NCBI RefSeq assembly: GCF_030866785.1
Contig: NZ_CP133018.1
Coordinates: 2,232,001-2,296,000 of the forward strand
Length of the DNA stretch: 64,000 bases
From: Agromyces protaetiae
Lineage (GTDB): Bacteria; Actinomycetota; Actinomycetes; Actinomycetales; Microbacteriaceae
Reading direction: 5' to 3'
How positions within the stretch are numbered: the stretch's first letter is position 1; each line of letters begins with the position of its first letter. The notes below the pieces were generated by a model, which did not search any database, was not told the origin of the DNA, and saw only the letters and a program-made list of their open reading frames with translations. Made by a program: the position numbers and the translations under genes. Positions 1 to 8,187 of the stretch are shown in pieces.

Positions 1-2
1 TC

Positions 3-746
3 GTGATTATCGCGACGATCTCCAACGTGCAGCAGACGCCCTCGATGGCGGCGGTCGTCGCGGATCGTGTGGGGGCCAACCCTGCCGCCGCGTACGACAT
101 GAACGCGGCCTGCGCCGGCTACGCCTATGCGGTCGCCCAGGCCGACGCGCTCATCCGCGCGGGCGCGGCGCGTCATGCCCTCGTGATCGGTGCGGAGAAG
201 CTCTCCGACGTCGTCGACCCGACCGACCGGAGCATCTCGTTCCTCCTCGGCGACGGTGCGGGTGCGGTCGTGATCGGCCCGAGTGACACGCCCGGGATCT
301 CCGCCACGGTGTGGGGGTCCGACGGCTCGAAGGCCGGCGCGGTGGGCATGGACCACACGCTCATCGAGTTCCGCGAAGGCGCCGCCGCGTGGCCCACGCT
401 CCGGCAGGAGGGCCAGACGGTGTTCCGCTGGGCCGTCTGGGACATGGCGAAGGTGGCCAAAGAGGCGCTGGACCGCGCGGGCGTGACCGCCGCCGACATC
501 GCCGCGTTCATCCCGCACCAGGCCAACATGCGCATCATCGACGAGTTCGCGAAGCAGCTCAAGCTGCCCGAGGACGTCGTGATCGCGCGCGACATCGCCA
601 CGACCGGCAACACGTCCGCCGCCTCGATCCCGCTCGCGACGCACCGTCTCCTCGATGAGCACCCCGAGCTGTCGGGCGGCCTCGCCCTGCAGATCGGGTT
701 CGGCGCCGGGCTCGTCTTCGGCGCACAGGTCGTCGTCCTCCCCTGA
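3..746 (+). CDS. fabH: beta-ketoacyl-ACP synthase III, C-terminal part (5' end outside window)
   Basis: Condenses an acyl-CoA primer with malonyl-ACP to start type II fatty-acid synthesis in the cytoplasm. The visible 247 residues hold the whole catalytic triad: Cys37 in NAACAGYAYA, His172 in PHQANMRI and Asn203 in TTGNTSAASIP. They also hold the glycine-rich LLGDGAGAVV stretch. The family is about 320-330 residues long, so roughly 80 N-terminal residues lie before the window and the first GTG in frame is not the true start. acpP and fabF follow on the same strand, the usual actinobacterial FAS-II order. Confidence 0.95.
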   Translation: MIIATISNVQQTPSMAAVVADRVGANPAAAYDMNAACAGYAYAVAQADALIRAGAARHALVIGAEKLSDVVDPTDRSISFLLGDGAGAVVIGPSDTPGISATVWGSDGSKAGAVGMDHTLIEFREGAAAWPTLRQEGQTVFRWAVWDMAKVAKEALDRAGVTAADIAAFIPHQANMRIIDEFAKQLKLPEDVVIARDIATTGNTSAASIPLATHRLLDEHPELSGGLALQIGFGAGLVFGAQVVVLP

Positions 747-811
747 TCCCCCTCGCCCATCCATCTAGACTGTGTCTCGGTCATCCGAGACACCCGCAAG
801 GAGAAGAACAC

Positions 812-1060
812 ATGGCATTGTCCACCGAAGAAGTCCTCGCCGGCCTGGCCGAGCTCATCAACGACGAGACCGGCATCGCGACCGACACGGTCGAGCTGGA
901 CAAGTCGTTCACCGATGACCTCGACATCGACTCCATCTCGATGATGACGATCGTCGTCAACGCGGAGGAGAAGTTCGACGTGAAGATCCCCGACGAAGAG
1001 GTCAAGAACCTCAAGACCGTCGGCGACGCGGTGAGCTTCATCGTCAAGGCCCAGGCCTAG
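812..1060 (+). CDS. acpP: acyl carrier protein
   Basis: An 82-residue acidic protein that carries growing acyl chains on a phosphopantetheine arm. The attachment serine is Ser41 in DDLDIDSISMM, a variant of the usual DSL motif (DSI here). A strong ribosome site (aaggagaa) lies just before the ATG. It sits 65 nt after fabH and 82 nt before fabF and works as the shared substrate carrier of both. Confidence 0.96.
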   Translation: MALSTEEVLAGLAELINDETGIATDTVELDKSFTDDLDIDSISMMTIVVNAEEKFDVKIPDEEVKNLKTVGDAVSFIVKAQA

Positions 1061-1142
1061 TAGTACCGGTGCGGGTGGGTCGCGCCATCGCGCGATCCAC
1101 CCCGCACCGACGTGTCTCGTTCCTCCAACGGAGTCTCTCTTC

Positions 1143-2378
1143 ATGACCAAGAAGATCGTCATCACGGGTATCGGCGCGTCCTCGCCGCTCGGCGGCACCG
1201 CCCGTGACAGCTGGAATGCCCTGCTCGCCGGCACGTCCGGCGCACGCTCGCTCGAACACGAGTGGGTCGCCGAGTACGACCTGCCCGTGACGTTCGCCGC
1301 CGAGGCGATCGTCCGACCCGAAGAGGTCCTCGAGCGCCCCGTCGCCAAGCGGCTCGACCCGTCGGCGCAGTTCGCGCTCATCTCGGCGAAGGAGGCCTGG
1401 GCTGACGCGGGCGCGCCCGAGGTCGAGCCCGAGCGGCTCGGTGTCGACTTCGCGACGGGCATCGGCGGCGTCTGGACCCTGCTCGACGCCTGGGACACGC
1501 TGCGCGACCGCGGCCCCCGGCGCGTCATGCCGATGACCGTGCCGATGCTCATGCCGAACGCCGCCGCCGCCGCGGTCTCCATGCACTTCGGGGCGCGCGC
1601 GTTCGCGCGAACCGTCGCGTCGGCCTGCGCGTCGAGCACCGAGTCCATCGCGAACGCGTACGAGCACCTGCAGTTGGGGCTCGCCGACGTGATCATCGCG
1701 GGCGGCACCGAGTCGGCCATCCACCCGATCACGATCGCGTCGTTCGCGTCGATGCAGGCGCTCTCGCGCCGCAACGACGACCCGGCGACCGCGTCCCGGC
1801 CCTACAGCGTCGACCGCGACGGGTTCGTCATGGGCGAGGGGGCGGCAAGCCTCGTGCTCGAGACCGAAGAGCATGCGCTCGCGCGCGGCGCCCGCATCTA
1901 TGGCGAGCTCGCGGGTTCGGGCGTCACCGCGGACTCGTACCACATCACCGCGAACGACCCCGAGGGCCGCGGCGCGAGCCGCGCCGTGCTCGCCGCGCTC
2001 GAGCAGGCCGGTGCGACCCCCGACGACGTCACGCACATCAACGCGCACGCGACGAGCACGCCGGTCGGCGACATCGCCGAGTACGCCGCGCTGCACTCGG
2101 TGTTCGGCGACCGGGTGCACGACATCCCCGTCTCTGCGACCAAGGCGTCGACGGGCCACCTGCTCGGCGGCACCGGCGCGCTCGAGGCCGTCTTCTCGCT
2201 GCTCGCCGTCGTCGAGCGTCAGGCGCCGCCGACGATCAACCTGACGACGCAGGACCCCGAGATCCCCCTCAAGGTGTCCGGCGAGCCGCAGCCGCTCGGC
2301 GACGGCCCGCAGCTGGCGATCTCGAACTCGTTCGGGTTCGGCGGGCACAACGCGGTCGTCGCGATCCGCACGGTCTGA
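1143..2378 (+). CDS. fabF: beta-ketoacyl-ACP synthase II
   Basis: Elongating condensing enzyme of type II fatty-acid synthesis, 411 residues, the usual family length. The Cys-His-His triad is visible: Cys162 in ASACASSTE, His302 in INAHATSTPVGD and His339 in KASTGHLLGGTG, with the conserved Lys334. The C-terminal SNSFGFGGHNA loop is intact. The gene is the last of fabH-acpP-fabF and is followed by a strong hairpin. Confidence 0.96.
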   Translation: MTKKIVITGIGASSPLGGTARDSWNALLAGTSGARSLEHEWVAEYDLPVTFAAEAIVRPEEVLERPVAKRLDPSAQFALISAKEAWADAGAPEVEPERLGVDFATGIGGVWTLLDAWDTLRDRGPRRVMPMTVPMLMPNAAAAAVSMHFGARAFARTVASACASSTESIANAYEHLQLGLADVIIAGGTESAIHPITIASFASMQALSRRNDDPATASRPYSVDRDGFVMGEGAASLVLETEEHALARGARIYGELAGSGVTADSYHITANDPEGRGASRAVLAALEQAGATPDDVTHINAHATSTPVGDIAEYAALHSVFGDRVHDIPVSATKASTGHLLGGTGALEAVFSLLAVVERQAPPTINLTTQDPEIPLKVSGEPQPLGDGPQLAISNSFGFGGHNAVVAIRTV

Positions 2379-2401
2379 GCGGTCCTCACGGCGAACACGA
2401 A

Positions 2402-2426
2402 ACGGCCCCGGCATCGCCGGGGCCGT
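2402..2426 (+). terminator. hairpin downstream of fabF
   Basis: Perfect 11-bp GC-rich stem (acggccccggc / gccggggccgt) with a 3-nt loop, 24 nt after the fabF stop. No clear T-run follows, which is common in high-GC actinobacteria. It lies between convergent genes and may act on both strands. Confidence 0.7.
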
Positions 2427-2522
2427 GTCGTCACGGTGTGCGGGTTTCGCGTATCGCGCGGACCGGGAGTTCGCCTCGACCGGCCTTCGCACCGCGCCAG
2501 CCCGACCCCGTGGAATCTCTGG

Positions 2523-3035
2523 TCACCCCACGTGGTGCAACCAGACGACGGGCGCGAAGTCGCTCGCGTGCCGGAACGGTTCGAGCTCGTCGTCCCAGGC
2601 CTGCCCGAGCGCGAGCCGCAGCTCGCGGTGCAGTTCGAGCGCGTCGTGGCCGCCGACCTCCATCGCGTAGCGGATGCGGTCCTCGGGCACGACGACGTTG
2701 CCCGCCGAGTCGGTCTGCGCGAAGAACACGCCGAGATCGGGCGTGTGCATCCATCTGGCGCCGTCCGAGCCCAGACCGGGATCCTCGCTCACCTCATACC
2801 TGAGCTGCGACCAGCCGCGCAGCGCCGACGCGATGCGGGCGCCGTCGCCGACCTGGCCCTCCCACGTGAACTCGGCCCGCAGCGACCCGCGCAGCACGGG
2901 CTGCTCGTTCCAGTCGAAGTTCACCGCCTCGCCCAGCGCACGACCAGCGGCCCACTCGACGTGCGGGCAGATGGCGCGCGGAGATGAGTGCACGTAGAGC
3001 ACGCCTCGCGCCGCTCGCGTCACTTCGTCCGCCAT
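2523..3035 (-). CDS. DUF3145 family protein
   Basis: A 170-residue soluble protein of the actinobacterial DUF3145 family, recognised by its opening (RGVLYVHSSPRAICPHVEWA) and by the WTxQP-type core, here NFDWNEQPVLRGSLRAE. No catalytic motif or membrane segment is evident and the biochemical role is not known to me. The family is commonly found beside the FAS-II cluster, as here, where it converges on fabF. The ATG at 3035 fits the family N-terminus. Confidence 0.85.
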   Translation of the reverse strand: MADEVTRAARGVLYVHSSPRAICPHVEWAAGRALGEAVNFDWNEQPVLRGSLRAEFTWEGQVGDGARIASALRGWSQLRYEVSEDPGLGSDGARWMHTPDLGVFFAQTDSAGNVVVPEDRIRYAMEVGGHDALELHRELRLALGQAWDDELEPFRHASDFAPVVWLHHVG

Positions 3036-3258
3036 CTCGTTCTCCGTTCCAGTGAGGTGCGTCTTCCCCTACGACCTCGGAACGCGTCGACAGCGCGTGG
3101 ATGTTCGATTGTCTCCGACGGCGAGCCGTCACCCGCGATTATGCCCCGGATCGGCCGATCGGACAAGCGCGGGCGCGCGTGGCGACGCGCTCCAGAGCGG
3201 GTCGAACACTATGCTCGGTGAGGAATTCCGGCCCGACCGAGACGACGAGGGAGCGCAC

Positions 3259-3867
3259 ATGGCCGTCCGCGACGCACTGCTCAGCATCCTGCTGGTCGGC
3301 CCCGCCTACGGTTTCCAGCTCCACGGCGAGCTCGCGGCGCGTACCGGCGGCCGCCGGGCGATCAACGTGGGCCAGACGTACGGCACGCTCGACCGGCTCG
3401 CCGAGCGCGGCCTCATCGAACCGGCCGGCGAGACCGACGACGGGCTGCCACTGCACCGGCTCACCGAAGCCGGCCGCGTCGCGGCGCTCGCCTGGCTGCA
3501 CGGCACGGATGCCTCGGTCAGCGACCCGTGGGACGAGACCGTCGAACGCGTGCTGATCGCGAGCTCCCTCCCGGGCGTCTCGCTCACGTCCATCCTCGGA
3601 ACAGAGCGTGAGCGCTGGGCCGCACGGCGGCACGCCGCGCAGGCCACCGCCGAGGCATCCGCCCGTCTGGAACCCGCCGCGCCCCCCGCAGCCTCGGTCC
3701 TGACTCGGCACGCCGGCGCGATCGATGCCGCTCGCGCGGCCGCGCTCATCGACTGGCTCGACGAGATCGCGGCGGCGCGACCCGCACCGTTCGGGTTCTC
3801 ACCGGAGCGGCCCAGACGCGGGCGACGGCCGGCGGCTCAGCCAGCCACTCAACCGGCCTCGGCGTAA
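3259..3867 (+). CDS. PadR-family transcriptional regulator
   Basis: A 202-residue protein whose first 80 residues form a PadR winged helix (DALLSILLVGPAYGFQLHGE, then QTYGTLDRLAERGLIEP). The remainder is an Ala/Arg-rich, probably helical dimerisation part ending in a Pro/Arg/Ala tail. The ATG at 3259 is chosen because the PadR domain starts there and gaggg precedes it; the open frame runs further upstream without domain content. Its last 19 nt overlap the convergent polymerase gene. The ligand and targets cannot be told from the sequence. Confidence 0.85.
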   Translation: MAVRDALLSILLVGPAYGFQLHGELAARTGGRRAINVGQTYGTLDRLAERGLIEPAGETDDGLPLHRLTEAGRVAALAWLHGTDASVSDPWDETVERVLIASSLPGVSLTSILGTERERWAARRHAAQATAEASARLEPAAPPAASVLTRHAGAIDAARAAALIDWLDEIAAARPAPFGFSPERPRRGRRPAAQPATQPASA

Positions 3868-5711
3868 CTCCCAACTGCACGCAACTCGAGCGGGAAGTCG
3901 ACGGGGAAGTCGCCGAACAGCAGCCGGCCCGCCTCGGCAGCGGTCTCGTGCACCGCGCGGGCGACCTCGTCGGCGTGCTCGGCCGGTGCGTGCACGATCA
4001 CCTCGTCGTGCAGGAAGTAGACGAGATGCGGGACGCGCGCAAAGACCGGGCCGGATGCATCGGCCGGTGCCGCCGCGGGCCGGTCGGCGCCGATCGTCGC
4101 GAGCCGGCGGCGCAGGCCGGCCATCCAGATCACGGCCCACTCGGCGGCCGTGCCCTGCACGACGAAGTTCCGCGTGAAGCGTCCCCAGTCCCGCGCGACC
4201 GTGCGCGCCCGTCGCTCGTCTGAGGGCGAGGCATCCGGCTGGCTCGCGCGACTCTGCACCGCGCGCCAGTCGGGGCCGGGCAGGGGCGACGAGCGGCCCA
4301 GCAGCGTCGTGACCCGGAGGCCCCGTTCGCCGTCGGCGGCGGCGCGGTCGACGAGCGCCATCGCGCGGGGATACGCGCGCGCGAGCCTGGGCACGAGGCG
4401 GCCGCTATCGCCCGAGGTCGCGCCGTAGATCGCCCCGAGCACGGCGTACTTGGCCTCGGTCCGGGTGGCGACGACCCCGGCGCCGACGAGGCCCGCGTAG
4501 AGGTCTCGTCCCCGGCCCGCCTCGGCCAGCGCGAGGTCATGCGACATGCCGGCGAGCACGCGCGGTTCGAGCTGCGCCGCGTCGGCGACCACCAGGCACC
4601 ACCCGGGGTCCGCGACGAGCGCCCGCCTGATCTGCTTCGGCAGTTGCAGCGCACCGCCGCCGGCGGTCGCCCACCGCCCGCTCGCGGCGCCGCCAGGCAC
4701 GTACTCGGGCCGGAACCGCCCGTCGACCACCCACTCCTCGAGCCAGCCCCAGCCGTTCGCGCTCAGCACGCGCGCGAGCTTCTTGTACGAGATGAGCGGC
4801 TCGATCGCCGGATGCTCGAGTTCCCTCAGCTCCCATCGACTGGTGGAGTCGACCGCCAGACCGGCCGCGCGCAACGCGCGCAGCAGGTCGGTGTGGGAGT
4901 CCGGATTCAGCCGGGGTGCATCGAGTGCGTCGCGCACCTCGGCGGCGAGCTCGAGCATGCGCACCGGCTTGCCGGTGCCGTACGGGCGCGGACCGAGCAG
5001 CTCGACGAGCACCCGATCGTGTTCGTCGGCGCGCCACGGCACGCCGGCCGCGGCGAGCTCGCACGCGATGAGCGCACCGGCCGACTCGGCGGCGACGAGC
5101 AGCCGGAGCCGACCGGCGCCGTCGCTCGCCTCGACGAGGGCGAGCTGGCGCCGGTACTCGGCGATGAGCGCGTCAGGGGTCTCGCCCGGCGTGCGGTCGT
5201 CGCGGGCTTCGTCGAGGCGCGCGCCGTGGTCGGTCGCGCGGTCGTGGTCGTGCGGTGCGCCGTCGCTCGGCGCCCCGACCGGCGGTATGCGGTCGTCGGA
5301 TGCCTCGCCCCACCCCTCGTCGAAGAGCGTCGCAGCACCGGCCGCCGCGGCGACGCCTGGCCCCGGCGAGGCCGCCGCGGGCGAGGCCCCGTCGGGCGCT
5401 TCCGCGGGCCCGCGGCGAAGCCACGCCGGCCGCGGCGGCGCGTCGGCGCGCGCCCGCTCGGTCAGCGTGCTGTGCTCGAGGATCGCCGCGCTCAGCCGGA
5501 GGTCGTGGCAGCGCTCGACGCGGACGCCGGCGGCGAGCAACCCCGGGGCCCAGTCGCGGGTGTCGTGCCAGATCCATCTGGGTCGCTGCGCCTCGTACCG
5601 GCGTACGACATCCGGAAGACCGGCACGGTCGGTCGTCGCGAGGTGTGCGTCGGCGTCGGGGTCGACGAGCGTCACCGGGCCCCGCCCCTCGCCGGCGATC
5701 ACAATGCGCAC
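3849..5711 (-). CDS. DNA polymerase I-like protein (3'-5' exonuclease/polymerase type)
   Basis: A 620-residue family-A DNA polymerase of the short actinobacterial bifunctional 3'-5' exonuclease/polymerase type. Motif A is VVADAAQLEPRVLAG near residue 373, motif B has TRTEAKYAVLGAIYGATSG near 424, and motif C is LHDEVIVHA near 568. The N-terminal third is divergent: exonuclease acidic residues are not clear and an Ala/Pro/Asp-rich linker covers about residues 90-180. There is no 5'-nuclease domain, so it is not the main PolA. It is probably an accessory repair polymerase. The divergent gene at 5973 encodes a nuclease-like protein. Confidence 0.85.
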   Translation of the reverse strand: MRIVIAGEGRGPVTLVDPDADAHLATTDRAGLPDVVRRYEAQRPRWIWHDTRDWAPGLLAAGVRVERCHDLRLSAAILEHSTLTERARADAPPRPAWLRRGPAEAPDGASPAAASPGPGVAAAAGAATLFDEGWGEASDDRIPPVGAPSDGAPHDHDRATDHGARLDEARDDRTPGETPDALIAEYRRQLALVEASDGAGRLRLLVAAESAGALIACELAAAGVPWRADEHDRVLVELLGPRPYGTGKPVRMLELAAEVRDALDAPRLNPDSHTDLLRALRAAGLAVDSTSRWELRELEHPAIEPLISYKKLARVLSANGWGWLEEWVVDGRFRPEYVPGGAASGRWATAGGGALQLPKQIRRALVADPGWCLVVADAAQLEPRVLAGMSHDLALAEAGRGRDLYAGLVGAGVVATRTEAKYAVLGAIYGATSGDSGRLVPRLARAYPRAMALVDRAAADGERGLRVTTLLGRSSPLPGPDWRAVQSRASQPDASPSDERRARTVARDWGRFTRNFVVQGTAAEWAVIWMAGLRRRLATIGADRPAAAPADASGPVFARVPHLVYFLHDEVIVHAPAEHADEVARAVHETAAEAGRLLFGDFPVDFPLELRAVGSYAEAG

Positions 5712-5771
5712 GAATCAATTGTCGACTGCGCCGCCGACATGCGCTGCACCGGACGCGCGACCTCAGGGCCC

Positions 5772-5887
5772 GGTGTCGCGCGTGTGGTCGCGCCGCGGTC
5801 GCCTGGAACGCCGATCGTGCGACACCACCGTCGGGTGTCGCCCGGATCGCTGAATCGCGTCGCGAATGCGGGGCAGATGTGCGACAC
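5772..5887. promoter_or_regulatory. four copies of GGTGTCGC/GCGACAC in a divergent promoter region
   Basis: Copies at 5772-5779 (GGTGTCGC), 5819-5826 (GCGACACC), 5834-5841 (GGTGTCGC) and 5881-5887 (GCGACAC). The middle two form an inverted repeat with a 7-nt spacer. The outer ones lie 47 nt from the nearest inner copy on each side. The block lies between the divergent polymerase-like and nuclease-like genes and could be an operator; no known regulator matches it. Confidence 0.4.
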
Positions 5888-5972
5888 AGCGTCACGGGTG
5901 CGGCGGCGGCGGGGATGTCGGGGATGTCAGGGGTGCCGGTGAGGATGGACGTATGAATCTGGGGAGCCGCGC

Positions 5973-6728
5973 GTGGCGGCGGTGAGCTTCGTGTGCGGGC
6001 ACGGCGCAGCGGCCGGTGCGCCGGGCGTCGTCACGCTGCGTCGGGCGTGTCCGGTGTGCATGCTCGTGCACGAGACGCAGCGCAGCCGCGCCGAACTACT
6101 GCGCCGGGTCTCCCCCGCCCAACGGTCAGCGCTCGGCGCGGAGACGCGTATCGGCGCCGAGTACGAGTGGCGCTGCTCGCGCGGTCACGACCGGTACCGC
6201 GCGACGATCGTCGACCAGCTGACCGGTACCGCGTGCGCGAAGTGCCGGCAGAGCGCGGCGGCCCCGGCCGCCCGCGTCGAGGCCGGGGTGCCCTACATGA
6301 ACCCCGGCCTCCGCGTCGGCACCTCGATCACGGAGCATCGGCTGAAGACCATGCTCGCCGAGCGCATCCGGCTCAACCACCGCGTGAACGCCATCCACAT
6401 CGCACGGACCTTCCATGGGCGCCGCGAGGTCTGGCCCGACATCATCGTGCCGCAGCTGCGGCTCACCGTGGAGTACGACGACCCCGGTCGCAGCCGTCGT
6501 GCACATCGCGGTCTGAAGGCCGGTACCGACGCCGACAAAGACGATGCGCTCCGCGAGGTCGGGTGGGAGGTGATCCGGGTGCGCGCCGGTGGCCTCGGGC
6601 CACTCGGCCCGAACAGCATCGTGTGCCAGAGCCTCTCCGCCGACGTCGTCGACCGCGTCGTGCAGCGCATGCGCGAGCTGCGCGGCGATGCCGCCGTCGA
6701 TGCGATCACGGCCACCGGTTCCGGCTGA
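5973..6728 (+). CDS. zinc-ribbon protein with Vsr/DUF559-like nuclease fold
   Basis: 251 residues. The N-terminal half has paired cysteines (VCGHG, CPVC, then WRCSRGHDRY and CAKC), resembling the zinc-ribbon repeats of DUF4379-type proteins. The C-terminal half reads WPDIIVPQLRLTVEYDDPGR, then DADKDDALREVGWEVIRVR. This is the pattern of the DUF559/very-short-patch-repair nuclease group, a PD-(D/E)XK relative: Asp, Glu, a run of charged residues, then GWxVIRVR. The canonical lysine is not obvious. Start GTG at 5973 follows gggga at good spacing. A DNA-repair or restriction role is inference. Confidence 0.6.
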   Translation: MAAVSFVCGHGAAAGAPGVVTLRRACPVCMLVHETQRSRAELLRRVSPAQRSALGAETRIGAEYEWRCSRGHDRYRATIVDQLTGTACAKCRQSAAAPAARVEAGVPYMNPGLRVGTSITEHRLKTMLAERIRLNHRVNAIHIARTFHGRREVWPDIIVPQLRLTVEYDDPGRSRRAHRGLKAGTDADKDDALREVGWEVIRVRAGGLGPLGPNSIVCQSLSADVVDRVVQRMRELRGDAAVDAITATGSG

Positions 6729-6859
6729 GACCGCGCGCACGAACTCGGCTCCTCGGCTCATGGGCTCGCTCCGCGACGGAGCATCGAGTATATTGCCATT
6801 CGGGTGTGGTGACTCGATGACGACGGGCCGACGGTGTTCGGCTCGAGTGGAGGATTCAG

Positions 6860-7264
6860 ATGACGCACACCACTCGTGGGCTGTTCGCCCTCTCCATCGC
6901 CGTCCTGGTCTCGGTCGTGCCCGCCGTTCCGGCGACGGCCGGCGACGGCCACGGCGACCGGAGCAGCGACGGCGCGACCTCGATGCTCGACCTCGACACG
7001 AGCGCCAGGTACGACTGCCCCGACGGCGGCACGTGCTGGGGCGTGCTCATCGCACAGGATCTGCATACCGAGAGCGAGATCAGCATCACCTGGACGCTTG
7101 CCGACGGGGCGGGCGCGCTCGACCTGTTGACCGACACCGACGGCGACCTGACCGAGACCTATCTGAACTTCGTCTGCGGTACGCCGATCACCGGCGTCCG
7201 AGCTCTCGGGACGACCCACGACGGACTCTCGATCCAGGCGGGCCCGGTCGACGCTCCGTGCTGA
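6860..7264 (+). CDS. small secreted protein of unknown function
   Basis: 134 residues with a clear Sec signal peptide: a short basic start, a hydrophobic core (LFALSIAVLVSVVPAV) and an ATAG cleavage region near residue 29. The mature part is acidic and holds four cysteines (DCPDGGTCWG, VCG and the terminal PC), enough for two disulfides. No family recognised. An aggagga ribosome site fixes the ATG. It converges on the aldolase gene across a strong hairpin. Confidence 0.7.
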   Translation: MTHTTRGLFALSIAVLVSVVPAVPATAGDGHGDRSSDGATSMLDLDTSARYDCPDGGTCWGVLIAQDLHTESEISITWTLADGAGALDLLTDTDGDLTETYLNFVCGTPITGVRALGTTHDGLSIQAGPVDAPC

Positions 7265-7327
7265 ACCACCATGCGCGTCCGCTGCGGCCACGCGAATCCG
7301 GCTGAGACGACCTGCATGCGCTGCATG

Positions 7328-7363
7328 ACGCGGGCGGGCGCCGGGATCGGCGCCCGCCCGCGT
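7328..7363 (+). terminator. bidirectional hairpin between convergent genes
   Basis: A perfect 15-bp stem (7328-7342 with 7349-7363) and a 6-nt loop lie 63 nt after the secreted-protein stop and 35 nt after the aldolase stop on the other strand. It is suited to terminating both transcripts. Confidence 0.75.
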
Positions 7364-7398
7364 GCGGTGCTGTGTGGTGCAGTGCTGTGCAGCGTGGC

Positions 7399-8169
7399 TC
7401 AGCCGTGTACGGCCTGCGAGAGCCGGCGGATGAGCGCGGCCGGGTCGGGCGAGCCCCACACGTTCCGGCCGAAGGCGACGCCCGCGGCGCCGGCCGCGGT
7501 GACGCCGGCCGCGAGTGCGACGACGTCGTCCTCGGAGTCCGTCTTCGGGCCGCCGAGGGCGACGACGGGCACCGGGCATGCGTCGACCACACGGGCGAAC
7601 TCCTCGGGCGCCGTCGGAGACACGGTCTTCACGATGTCGGCGCCGAACTCCGCCGCGATGCGCGCACCGAGCGCGACGTTCTCGATGTTCCACTCGACGG
7701 CGCGGCCCCAGCCGCCGGGGATGACCTCGGCCATGACGGGGAGCCCGTACTGCTCCGCCTCGCGCACGACCTTCCCGAGCCGGCTCAACGAGAGGTGCTC
7801 GTCGTGCTGACCGGTGAACACGAGCAGCACGATGCAGTCGGCGCCGATCCGCACGGCGTCCTCGACCTGGTAGAGCAGCGTCGAGACATCGCCCTCGGGG
7901 AACCCGCCGAGCTCGGTCGTGCCGCCGTCGACGCGGAGCACGAGTCCGGTGCGGGCGAACGCGTCGGCGTACTCCCTGGCGATGTGCCAGGTCGCCAGCA
8001 CGCCGTCGGGCCCGCCCTCGGCGATGTCGAGCATGGTGCGGCCGAGGGGCGGGCTCGGCGAGATGTACGCGGCGTGGTCGACCGCGGCGAACACGCTCTT
8101 GCCATCAGGGGCGAAGATACGGCCCATACGGCGGGTCTTTGCGGCGCCGATCGAAGAGAAGACGGTCAT
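7399..8169 (-). CDS. class I aldolase, DhnA/DeoC-LacD family
   Basis: A 256-residue TIM-barrel aldolase of the DhnA/FbaB/LsrF group. The probable Schiff-base lysine lies in GADIVKTVSP, and ALGGPKTD near the C-terminus fits the phosphate-binding loop. It is the last gene of a leftward operon behind a zinc dehydrogenase and an FGGY kinase. It therefore probably cleaves a phosphorylated sugar or polyol derivative made by the kinase; the substrate is unknown. The pairing with an FGGY kinase recalls LsrK/LsrF of autoinducer-2 metabolism, but no Lsr transporter is present. Confidence 0.75.
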   Translation of the reverse strand: MTVFSSIGAAKTRRMGRIFAPDGKSVFAAVDHAAYISPSPPLGRTMLDIAEGGPDGVLATWHIAREYADAFARTGLVLRVDGGTTELGGFPEGDVSTLLYQVEDAVRIGADCIVLLVFTGQHDEHLSLSRLGKVVREAEQYGLPVMAEVIPGGWGRAVEWNIENVALGARIAAEFGADIVKTVSPTAPEEFARVVDACPVPVVALGGPKTDSEDDVVALAAGVTAAGAAGVAFGRNVWGSPDPAALIRRLSQAVHG

Positions 8170-8187
8170 TGCAGGTGGTTCCTTTCG

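Noticed and set aside
173..2492. Large minus-strand frames opposite fabH, acpP and fabF
   Set aside because: They mirror clearly coding genes and show no family motif or ribosome site.
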